Below, one piece after another: positions 37,319 to 45,632 of a DNA stretch of 64,000 nucleotides (position 1 is the first letter of the stretch; each line of letters begins with the position of its first letter). Below the pieces are notes generated by a model. The model was not told the origin of the DNA, did no database searches, and worked only from the letters and a program-made list of their open reading frames with translations. The translations under genes were made by a program, and so were the position numbers. Source of the stretch: an uncultured SAR324 cluster bacterium (lineage in GTDB: Bacteria; SAR324; NAC60-12). The stretch is taken from positions 62,001 to 126,000 of the forward strand of contig CAJJCY010000004.1 of the NCBI GenBank assembly GCA_905182865.1, read 5' to 3'.

Positions 37319-38920
37319 ATGCAAAAAAATACTGTTTCCATCGACACATCAGTTATTCCGGCAAAAATCGAATTTGCTCCAGAATTCAATGTGGCGGTTT
37401 CGTTTATCGACCGTCATTTGCAGGAAGGTCGAAAAGATAAAGTCATCATCCGTGAAACCGGAGGCGAAGAAATCACATACGGACAATTAGCAGAAAGAGT
37501 AAATCAGTCCGGAAATGTACTTAAAAATCTTGGACTGAATTCTGGAGACCGGCTGTTGATGATGGTCAAGGACTCCGCAGAGTTTTTCTATTTGTTTTGG
37601 GGTGCAATCAAAGCAGGTATAATTCCGGTTCCGCTCAATACGCTTTTGCGGGCCAAAGATTATGCTTTCATGATTGAGGATTCCGGATGCACTGCAGTTA
37701 TCTATTCTCCGGAATTCCGGATTGAAGTCGAAGCGGCCTTGGAACTGCTTTCTACAATTCCGGAAATTATTTTGCTCACCGAAGGCGAATCCGAATGTTT
37801 TCTGGATCAAACACAGTCCGCTGACTCAAAACTCGAAGCCGCTCCGGCAAACGCAACCGATGACTGTTTCTGGCTCTACTCTTCCGGAACCACCGGAAGG
37901 CCAAAAGGTGCGGTTCACAGTCACCGTGCCATGGTTGTCACCAGTCAACATTACGGCAAAGACACACTCGGAGTACGTGAAGACGATATTTGTTTTTCTG
38001 CCGCAAAACTCTTTTTTGCTTATGGTTTGGGAAACGGTATGACCTTCCCTTTGTGGTCCGGAGCAAGCTGTGTTTTGTTCCCAGCACGCCCCACTCCGGA
38101 AAGCACTTTTGATGTGATTGAACGTTTCAAACCGACACTTTATTTTGGTGTTCCTACTCTTTACGCTGCACAATTGCAGTTACTAGAATCTTCCGGCAAT
38201 GAAACTTCTGTAAGTCCGAATCTTTCCTCACTGCGTATGTCAGTTTCAGCCGGTGAAGCCTTGCCGGCAAACATTTTCCATCGCTGGAAAGAGCAAACCG
38301 GAACAGTTATTTTGGACGGCATCGGTTCCACGGAAGCACTGCACATTTTTATTTCCAACCGTGCAGACGACATAAAAGCCGGAAGCAGTGGACGCATGGT
38401 TCCGGGATATGCTGCTAAAATTGTTGATGAGACTGGTAATGAAGTTCAACAGGGAGAGGAGGGACGTTTATTGATTCATGGAGATTCAACCTGCAAATAT
38501 TACTGGAATAATCTGGAAAAGACGGCGACAACAATTGTGGATGGCTGGCTCAATACTGGAGATACCTATCATCAGGACAATGACGGTTATTTCATCTACG
38601 GTGGACGCAGTGACGATATGATGAAAGTCGGTGGAATATGGTGTTCACCATTTGAAATTGAAGCTAAACTGGTGGAACATCCAAAAGTACTGGAAGCTGC
38701 TGTTGTTGGCCGGAAAGATGAGTCCGGATTGATCAAACCTGAGGCACATGTGGTACTCAAAGATCTAACTGAAGCTTCTGAAGAAACGTCCGGAGAACTG
38801 CTGCAGCACTGTAAAACAGGACTCGCACCTTATAAATATCCACGCTGGTTTCAATTTCCTCAGGACTTACCCAAAACAGCCACCGGTAAAATCCAACGTT
38901 TCAAACTTCGCTCGAACTAA
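37319..38920 (+). CDS. bclA: Benzoate-CoA ligase family protein
   Basis: A 533-residue ANL adenylating enzyme with P-loop YSSGTTGRPKGA, the LDGIGSTE motif, LNTGDTYHQD and the C-terminal PKTATGKIQRFKL with the catalytic lysine. Length, the VSFIDRHL start region and its position after boxC and boxB fit benzoate-CoA ligase, which makes benzoyl-CoA for BoxB. Related 4-hydroxybenzoate or 2-aminobenzoate ligases are alternatives. A 178-base gap separates it from boxB, so it may have its own promoter. Confidence 0.88.
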   Translation: MQKNTVSIDTSVIPAKIEFAPEFNVAVSFIDRHLQEGRKDKVIIRETGGEEITYGQLAERVNQSGNVLKNLGLNSGDRLLMMVKDSAEFFYLFWGAIKAGIIPVPLNTLLRAKDYAFMIEDSGCTAVIYSPEFRIEVEAALELLSTIPEIILLTEGESECFLDQTQSADSKLEAAPANATDDCFWLYSSGTTGRPKGAVHSHRAMVVTSQHYGKDTLGVREDDICFSAAKLFFAYGLGNGMTFPLWSGASCVLFPARPTPESTFDVIERFKPTLYFGVPTLYAAQLQLLESSGNETSVSPNLSSLRMSVSAGEALPANIFHRWKEQTGTVILDGIGSTEALHIFISNRADDIKAGSSGRMVPGYAAKIVDETGNEVQQGEEGRLLIHGDSTCKYYWNNLEKTATTIVDGWLNTGDTYHQDNDGYFIYGGRSDDMMKVGGIWCSPFEIEAKLVEHPKVLEAAVVGRKDESGLIKPEAHVVLKDLTEASEETSGELLQHCKTGLAPYKYPRWFQFPQDLPKTATGKIQRFKLRSN

Positions 38921-39037
38921 CACCGACTTTTGGCATTTGGTTGTTGTTTCATATCACGACTCTGCTACATTGTCATTCCGGGCAATTCGCAACGTTAATG
39001 AGAAACCACCAGGATAACGAAGTTAATAAAATATTTA

Positions 39038-40051
39038 ATGGAATTTAGTTTTGAAGCCCTAATATTTATTGCAGTTGTATTTCTCTTAGCAGCCTTTATT
39101 CATGGGAGTATCGGATTTGGATTTCCTATGGTGGCAACACCTTTGTTGGCACTTTTCACCGATATTCAAACTGCAATTGTACTGACATTAATTCCAACGT
39201 TACTGGTAAATCTAATAAGTATTATAAGTGAAGGGAACATATTAGTTGCTGCACGTCGTCACTTTTTGCTGGCTTTATTTGCAATGTTGGGAAGTGCTGT
39301 AGGAACGCAAATACTTCTAGCCGTGAACTCAGAAATTTTCAAGGGATTGCTTGGAGTCGTAATTATAATTTATTTGTTCTCTGAAAAGATAAAGTTAAAA
39401 TTTTCATGGATTAGAGAACAGCCGAAATTCTCAAAGTGTACATTTGGACTATCAGCAGGAATTTTAGGAGGCCTTACAAATGTTATGGCTCCTGTACTTA
39501 TTATTTATTCTCTGGAGTCAAAGTTTTCTAAGAGTGAGACAGTTCAAGCATCAAATTTATGTTTTTTATTAGGAAAAATTATCCAGATATTTTTATTTTT
39601 CATCAATGATAAATTTTCTCTAAATGAGTTTTCAACTTTTTCTACGATACTGTTAGTTACCTCATTTGCCCTGTATGGAGGCATTGCAGTAAGGAATAAA
39701 ATCAAGGGTAAAGCTTATAAAAAAATTCTTAGATTGTTATTGTTTATATTAGCAATAATATTATTAGGAATCCAAGTTGTCATTATAATGGTATGTAAAA
39801 TAATTCTTTTAGTAATGCTGCTATTGCAATGGTTACTTCCAATTTCATCTAGAGTAATATGTCTCTGCCTAGTTCCTGTGTTCAGAGACATCATCACAAA
39901 ATTCCTCCTATTTTTATTGATTTATTTTAATTTGTGTCAGTTATATTCCCCTCCACCAGCCCGGAAGGGTGGATCCCTTTTAAAAACGGGTATTTTCGAT
40001 CTGAAGAACTATGAGCTGGAAATTCAACTAAATCTTACTCAAGACGACTAG
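39038..40051 (+). CDS. TauE/SafE family sulfite exporter-like permease with unusual C-terminal extension
   Basis: The first about 250 residues have the TauE/SafE pattern: two four-helix repeats with HGSIGFGFPMVATPLLAL in the first and GLSAGILGGLTNVMAPVLI in the second. Such permeases move sulfite, sulfoacetate or other organic anions. Family members usually end soon after the LLGIQVV helix; here the frame runs on for about 85 residues through two hydrophobic stretches and a segment YSPPPARKGGSLLKTG that does not look like protein. A lost stop codon or indel near 39790 is likely. It ends 6 bases before the aminotransferase-fold gene. Confidence 0.75.
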   Translation: MEFSFEALIFIAVVFLLAAFIHGSIGFGFPMVATPLLALFTDIQTAIVLTLIPTLLVNLISIISEGNILVAARRHFLLALFAMLGSAVGTQILLAVNSEIFKGLLGVVIIIYLFSEKIKLKFSWIREQPKFSKCTFGLSAGILGGLTNVMAPVLIIYSLESKFSKSETVQASNLCFLLGKIIQIFLFFINDKFSLNEFSTFSTILLVTSFALYGGIAVRNKIKGKAYKKILRLLLFILAIILLGIQVVIIMVCKIILLVMLLLQWLLPISSRVICLCLVPVFRDIITKFLLFLLIYFNLCQLYSPPPARKGGSLLKTGIFDLKNYELEIQLNLTQDD

Positions 40052-40057
40052 CAAACA

Positions 40058-41451
40058 ATGACTAATTTAAAGAAAATGATGCCAGTACCTTCTGAGGGTG
40101 AAAGCAACAGTTCAAGTAAGCGTACGGAATGGGAGGCAAAAACCATAATACTGAAACGAGAGCAATCCTTGAGGAGGATGCCAGTTACTTCCTCAGGCAA
40201 TCTGTTTCCAGCCCCTGCTTATCTGTGGTACACAAGGCCGAGGGAGCTTATATCGAAGACACAAATGGTCGTCGTTATCTTGATTTTCACGGCAATAATG
40301 TGCATCACATCGGCTACGGCCATCCCAAACTGAAAAAAGCGATTGCAGAACAAATGGATGCCCTGCCTTTTGCACCACGTAGATTTGCCAGTGAATCCGC
40401 ACTTGCGCTTGCAAAGAAACTGGTTGAAATTGCTCCAGGTGATCTTTCCAAGGTCTTATTCACGACAGGAGGATCGGATGCGATTGAAGTGGCACTGAAA
40501 ATTGCACGAGCGGCGACCGGTCGGCACAAAACAATTTCATTTTGGGATGCCTTTCATGGAGCAGGATTTGGAGCTGCTTCTGTTGGCGGAGAACAGCTTT
40601 TCCGCTCACACGTTATTGGTCCTTTACTTTCCGGCACAGAGCATGTCGCGCCTTTTCCTGTTACCGTTGCCCCTATGGTTACCCCGACCTTAATGGAGAA
40701 GCCCAACTTGAAATCTGTCAGACGACCTGTGCCAGTTTCGTGCGACTATGTACTGGAAAAGGAAGGAGATGTGGCTGCAGTGATTGCCGAACCGGCGAGG
40801 GCTGTTCCATATATACCGCCACCAGGATACTGGCAAATGGTGCGGCAGGCCTGCAATGACCATGGGGCCTTATTGATCTTTGATGAGATTCCGACTGGTC
40901 TTGGCAAGACCGGGAAAATGTTTGCCTGCGAACATGATGATGTTGTTCCGGATATACTGGTTTTGGGAAAAGCGCTTGGCGGTGGAATTTTACCAATTGC
41001 TGCAGTTCTTGCCAAATCCGAACTTGATGTTGCTGGTGAATTTGCTTTTGGTCATTACACGCATGAGAAAAATCCTGTAACTGCAAAAGCAGCCTTGACA
41101 ACCATTGAAATTATTGAGCAGGAGGGTCTGGTTGAAAATGCAGCAGAACTTGGAAAATACATGCTGGAGCAACTCAATCTGTTGAAAGCAAAACACTCAA
41201 CTATAGGAGACGTCCGCGGACGAGGATTACTGGTTGGAGTTGAACTTGTACTCAATCAGGAAGAAAAAACTCCTGCTAACGATTTAGCTGAAGATGTGCT
41301 TTATCGCTGCCTGAGCAAAGGCTTGTCATTTAAGCTTACAATGGGTAATGTGATGACGCTCACACCACCGCTGATCATTAAAAAGGCACAGATTGATCTT
41401 TCATTGGAAATCATTGATCAATGCCTTAGTGAAGCCGAACAGGCTCTTTGA
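40058..41451 (+). CDS. Class III PLP enzyme (aminotransferase or PbfA-like ammonia-lyase), frameshifted
   Basis: Fold-type I PLP enzyme with FHGNNVHHIGYGHP, LLIFDEIPTGLGKTG (PLP-binding Asp), the Schiff-base lysine in VLGKALGGG and GHYTHEKNPV. The N-terminus lies in another frame: MTNLKKMMPVPSEGESN from the ATG at 40058 joins NHNTETRAILEEDASYF after an indel near 40143. The EGxxN start, the NNVHHIGYGHP motif and GHYTHEKNP resemble the family of PbfA, an ammonia-lyase acting on (R)-1-hydroxy-2-aminoethylphosphonate, rather than ordinary GABA aminotransferase; this is from memory and moderately certain. A general omega-amino-acid aminotransferase is the alternative. Confidence 0.8.
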
Positions 41452-41668
41452 AGTACTGTGAATATAAAATGGAATGTAAAAAATGAACGTTGTTTCAACC
41501 CGTTTTTCATGGATAGGTACCTGGAGATTGTAAAATGAATGAACAAATTAATTAAATTCTGACGACTGATTGAAATACTGTCTCCATGCTTTTTTAGCAG
41601 TTTATTTGAAGAGTTCACAATCGGGCGATCAGTAAAATTATTGATAAAGCAAATATGAGGTATAGGTT

Positions 41669-42157
41669 ATGAAAAAATTTATTGGTCTATTGATTTTAGT
41701 AGTCTTGTTTCTGGTTCCGTTTGAGGTGTTTGCTGAAGAAAAGTTACCCACTGTTCAGCTGCGTGTACTTGCCTCCCACATTGCAAATAAAATTGTGACT
41801 GAAGCAGTAAATAATTGTGCAACAAGGGGTTATCTGGTTTCGGCAGCAGTCGTTGACCGTAACGGTAATCTTGCCGCTTTTTTGCGGAATCCGCTTTCTG
41901 GGCCGCACACGATTAAAGTGAGTCAGCGCAAGGCATACTCTTCTGCAACGCTTCGAGCTGCCACCTCACAAATGGGAGCCAGAAGTGACCTCAGTTTTGC
42001 ACCGGGTATTCTATTAATTGTCGGTGGAGTTCCAATCAGTTTTTCAGGCATCTTTTATGGAGGTGTTGCAGTTTCAGGTGCAAGGCCTGATATAGATGAG
42101 GAATGTGCAAAAGCAGGATTAGAGGCAGTTGCGGACATTATGGATTTTGTCGACTGA
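41669..42157 (+). CDS. Secreted GlcG/HbpS (DUF336) family protein
   Basis: A 162-residue protein with a clear signal peptide (MKKFIGLLILVVLFLVPF, cut after VFA) and the GlcG/HbpS domain: SAAVVDRNGNLAAFLR, SQRKAYSSATL, PGILLIVGGVPI and GGVAVSGARPDIDEECA. Family members bind heme or cobalamin-like ligands or accompany oxidation genes, but most have no proven function. The signal peptide places it in the periplasm or outside. No obvious operon partner. Confidence 0.82.
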   Translation: MKKFIGLLILVVLFLVPFEVFAEEKLPTVQLRVLASHIANKIVTEAVNNCATRGYLVSAAVVDRNGNLAAFLRNPLSGPHTIKVSQRKAYSSATLRAATSQMGARSDLSFAPGILLIVGGVPISFSGIFYGGVAVSGARPDIDEECAKAGLEAVADIMDFVD

Positions 42158-42194
42158 GTAAAGAAATAGTCTTGATAAAAAATTAACCAAATAT

Positions 42195-42951
42195 TTATTC
42201 CAGTTTTTTAGAAAGAGCAAGTATCTGAGTTCTGACTTCCTGCATAAGAGTATCCCGCTCTTCAATATCAAAATTGGCAGTATCTATTGGAGTACCCACG
42301 TGCGCCTCAAGTTTTTGCCCCAAACTAAAGTCCCAGGTGTCAGGAGGCATAGCTTTTTCTGTTCCACGCAAGCCGATTGGAATGATAATCGATTCAGTTT
42401 GTATTGCAAGCAGAAATCCTCCTTTTTTGAATTCGCCCAGTTTACCGTCCCTGCTTCTGGTGCCTTCCGGAGCTACGTAAATCATAATGCCACTCTTCAT
42501 TTTTTCTTTGGCAGCTTCCATTGATTCCATAGATTTTTCATGATCTGAACGGTCGATTGAAATGAATTCTGCAGTTTTCAACCCTCTTCCCCAGAGCGGT
42601 ATCCTGTATAATTCTTTTTTTGCAATCATGCGCAAATTAGCTTTGTCAGGAATGGTCATGTACAACAATGGAATATCATAATAACTTTGATGGTTGCTCA
42701 TCAAAATATAGCTGCGACCACTTTCCAGCTCAATAGGCACGTTGTACTCCACTTTGTAATTTGCTCTCTATCAATTCAAGTAATTGCTTCGCCCAAGAGT
42801 TTAACTGCATATTAGTTATTTCTCTTGTTAAATTCCCCCGGAAAGAAACTGAAACTCCGAAAAAACTTGTCTTCAGTGTATAGAATGTTGCAGAGAACAG
42901 AATGTATAGTCTTTTGAGTAAGTGTGCTTTCATTACTGAATCATCACTCAA
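42195..42951 (-). CDS. plsC: 1-acyl-sn-glycerol-3-phosphate acyltransferase PlsC, frameshifted
   Basis: The catalytic part has the acyltransferase motifs NHQSYYD (H-x4-D type), the phosphate-binding FISIDRSD, YVAPEGTRSRDG and a downstream PIGLRGTEKAMP. The enzyme makes phosphatidic acid at the inner membrane. The N-terminal membrane-anchor region (from the ATG at 42951, MKAHLLKRLYILFSATFY) is in another frame; the break is near 42765, before KVEYNVPIELESG. Restored length about 250 residues is typical. Confidence 0.82.
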
Positions 42952-43122
42952 CAGACAGTTATTCTCAAGCTGGATTTAGCTGAAAATTAGCTTTGAATGA
43001 AACTTATCGAATATTTCATAAAGTCACATATAATGTGATCAAATGTGATAAAATACGTCAGTAAACAATCACTCACAATTTATTTACGATTAAAAACCTA
43101 TAACTTGAACTGGAAGCATAAA

Positions 43123-43452
43123 ATGAGCGAATTGGCACAAGAAAATTGTATTCCCTGCAGGGGTGGTGTTCCACCTTTGAAAGGAGAAGAACTGGATGCT
43201 TTACAGGAAAGATTGGGAAATGGCTGGCAAATCATAAATGAACATCATTTGGAAAAAGAATATATATTTGCTGATTTTAGACAGGCACTGGATTTTACTG
43301 TCAAAGTTGGAGAAGTGGCTGAAAATCAAGGTCATCATCCTGATATTTATTTAGCCTGGGGTAAAGTTAAATTGACAATCTGGACCCACAAAATAGATGG
43401 ATTGACAGAAAGTGATTTTATTTTTGGAGCAAAAGCAGATCAGGAACTTTAA
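43123..43452 (+). CDS. phhB: Pterin-4a-carbinolamine dehydratase
   Basis: A 109-residue protein starting MSELAQENCIPCRGG with the PCD active-site pattern ENQGHHPDIYLAWGKVKLTI (the His-His-Pro catalytic motif) and the TIWTHKIDGLTESDF end. It dehydrates 4a-hydroxytetrahydropterin, normally recycling the cofactor of aromatic amino acid hydroxylases. The upstream longer frame from 43045 is not supported. No phenylalanine hydroxylase is next to it. A small dyad TCACAT-ATA-ATGTGA (43024-43038) lies about 85 bases upstream. The following methyltransferase gene is only 23 bases away. Confidence 0.88.
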   Translation: MSELAQENCIPCRGGVPPLKGEELDALQERLGNGWQIINEHHLEKEYIFADFRQALDFTVKVGEVAENQGHHPDIYLAWGKVKLTIWTHKIDGLTESDFIFGAKADQEL

Positions 43453-43475
43453 GCAAAAATTAATAATTAACTGCA

Positions 43476-44104
43476 ATGAAATTTAATAATTCAGCTGTTA
43501 TTTATATTGCTAAAGATATTGCTCATTATGATGAAAATGCTGAGTCTTTTCGCATTGGTACTAAAGATCATGATGTAAGTCAAAATATAGCTGCTTTGAT
43601 AGATGCCTTCCCAAAGAAAAAACTCTCGATATTCTTGATTTTGGTTGTGGACCTGGCCGTGACATGTGTGTGTTTAAATCTATGGGACACAGGCCTGTTG
43701 GTTTGGATGGCAGCAAGGAGTTTTGCAAAATGGCGGTAAAGCAAAGTGGCTGTCCAACTCTAAATCAACAATTTCTCAAGCTTGAATTAGAAGAAAACCG
43801 TTACGATGGAATTTTTGCCAATGCGTCGTTGTTTACTGTTCCAAGTCAAGAACTTCCCAGGGTTTTAAAAGAATTACATTCTGCTTTAAGAAAAGATGGG
43901 ATTTTATTTTCTTCCAATCCAAGAGGTAATGCAGAGGGCTGGCAGGGTCAGCGTTACGGGCATTACATGGAATTTGAGGCAAGTGAGACTTTTCTGCAGC
44001 AATCAGGATTCAAAATAATTAAACATTTCTACCGACCTGAAGGGATGCCAAGGGAGCACCAGCCATGGCTGGCTATTGTCAGTCAGCGACAGGAGCAAAA
44101 GTAA
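43476..44104 (+). CDS. SAM-dependent methyltransferase, frameshifted
   Basis: Restored length about 208 residues. The class I methyltransferase motif I DFGCGPGRD appears only after changing frame near 43618, beside an A-rich run, where the first frame (MKFNNSAVIYIAKDIAHYD ... IAALIDAFP) loses similarity. Downstream motifs YDGIFANASLFTV and LRKDGILFSSNPRG fit the fold. Substrate unknown. It sits between the pterin dehydratase and the extradiol-dioxygenase-like gene with short gaps, so the three may be cotranscribed. Confidence 0.75.
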
Positions 44105-44121
44105 TAATTAAAAAGTGAAAG

Positions 44122-44937
44122 ATGACAAATAGTAATCAGCTTTGTCCTGTTTTGTTTATTCCGCATGGTGGTGGACCCTTGCCTCTGCTCGGAGACGAGT
44201 CTCATCTTGCATTGGTCAGCTTTCTAAAAGAAATAACTCTATCACTCCCTTTACCATCATCCATCCTGATAATCAGTGCCCACTGGGAAGAAGACAAAGT
44301 AACAATTACAAATGGTAAAAGACCGTCATTAATATATGATTATTATGGTTTTCCGAAAGAAATGTATCAGATTGAATATCCAGCTCCGGGAGATCCTGTT
44401 TTAGCAAATAAAATATATAAATTATTTCAGGATAGCGGCATTGAAGCGAAATTAGATGAGCAGCGAGGTTTTGATCATGGAATGTTTGTACCATTAAAAA
44501 TAATGTTTCCGGAAGCAGAAATTCCGTGTGTCCAGTTATCACTTATAAATAATTTAGATCCTGAATCTCATTTTAAACTTGGAAAGGCGCTTTCAAAATT
44601 AAGAAAAGAAAATGTGTTAATTCTTGGCTCAGGATTTACATTTCATAACATGCAGGCTTTAATGTCTCAAAACTCTGGTGTTGATTTCAAGAATGAGGAA
44701 TTTGAACAGTGGTTGATAGATACTTGCACAAATCCAAATTATTCTCCAAGTTTGCAGGAACAAAAATTGATTGAGTGGAGCGAAGCTCCTTATGCCAGAT
44801 ATTGTCAGCCAAGAGAGGAACACTTACTGCCCTTGCATGTTTGTGCAGGTGTATCTGGTTCAACTGCAAAACTTGTGTTTGAAGGGAAGGTAGCAGGTAA
44901 AAAAACGAGTGCGTTTTTGTGGAATGATTCTACTTAA
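44122..44937 (+). CDS. LigB-family extradiol dioxygenase (DODA/YgiD type)
   Basis: A 271-residue class III extradiol dioxygenase. Metal-ligand segments typical of the single-domain DODA/YgiD group are visible: FIPHGGGPLPLLGD, IISAHWEED, RGFDHGMFVPL and the C-terminal PREEHLLPLHVCAG. Members cleave catechol-type rings or DOPA with zinc or iron. Substrate here is open; the nearby benzoate genes use a non-catechol pathway, so a direct link is not implied. Begins 17 bases after the methyltransferase stop. Confidence 0.85.
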   Translation: MTNSNQLCPVLFIPHGGGPLPLLGDESHLALVSFLKEITLSLPLPSSILIISAHWEEDKVTITNGKRPSLIYDYYGFPKEMYQIEYPAPGDPVLANKIYKLFQDSGIEAKLDEQRGFDHGMFVPLKIMFPEAEIPCVQLSLINNLDPESHFKLGKALSKLRKENVLILGSGFTFHNMQALMSQNSGVDFKNEEFEQWLIDTCTNPNYSPSLQEQKLIEWSEAPYARYCQPREEHLLPLHVCAGVSGSTAKLVFEGKVAGKKTSAFLWNDST

Positions 44938-44953
44938 TGTATGAATGAAAGCT

Positions 44954-45571
44954 TCATGAGGTGACTGCAGTCATACCACCGGCACCAATCAGCAATCCGC
45001 CGCCTATTCGGTGTGTCCAGCGCTGGATTAAAGGTAGATGTAACTGTTGTCCTGCATAGATTGCGAGTGCCGCATAGCCGAGTACAGATATGATTGCCAG
45101 TACAAAAAATGTTGCTCCCAGGATAACCACCTGGGTTGTAAAAGGTAATTCTGGTTCAATGAACTGTGGAATGAAAGCCAGAAAGAAGACGATACTTTTA
45201 GGATTGAGTGCAGTAGTAATAAAAGCACTGCTGAAAATTTCCCGCCAAGCATGGCTCCTGTTTTTTTTATCGAGATCAGTTAACTCTGAAACACTGCACC
45301 ACATTTTAATTCCCAACCAAATCAAATATGCTGCTCCCAGCCATTTGATAAAGTAAAATGCAGTTGCGACTGTCTGCAGCAACACCCCCACCCCTAAAAA
45401 TGAAAGACTCATTGCCGTAAGGTCTCCCAAACCAACACCCAAAACCAAGGCTATAACGGCTTGTCTTCCCCGTAAAAGTGAGTAGCTAATAACTAAAATA
45501 ATAGTTGGTCCGGGAATCAACAGAAATGTTGTTGTGACCAAAGTGTAGGCCAGCCAAGTTTCCAGGGGCAT
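44954..45571 (-). CDS. LysE/RhtB family amino-acid exporter
   Basis: A 205-residue inner-membrane protein with about six hydrophobic helices and the family start FLLIPGPTIILVISYSLLRG, plus the central KWLGAAYLIWLGIKMW segment and TALNPKSIVFFLAF. LysE/RhtB proteins export amino acids such as threonine, homoserine or lysine. It lies 62 bases downstream of the dimethylglycine dehydrogenase gene on the same strand, so it may relieve build-up of glycine or related amino acids, but this is a guess. Confidence 0.88.
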   Translation of the reverse strand: MPLETWLAYTLVTTTFLLIPGPTIILVISYSLLRGRQAVIALVLGVGLGDLTAMSLSFLGVGVLLQTVATAFYFIKWLGAAYLIWLGIKMWCSVSELTDLDKKNRSHAWREIFSSAFITTALNPKSIVFFLAFIPQFIEPELPFTTQVVILGATFFVLAIISVLGYAALAIYAGQQLHLPLIQRWTHRIGGGLLIGAGGMTAVTS

Positions 45572-45632
45572 GTTTTTATATATTTGGGGAAAGAATCGAG
45601 GAAGCTACGAAGATAGTTGTGCTACTGAAAAC

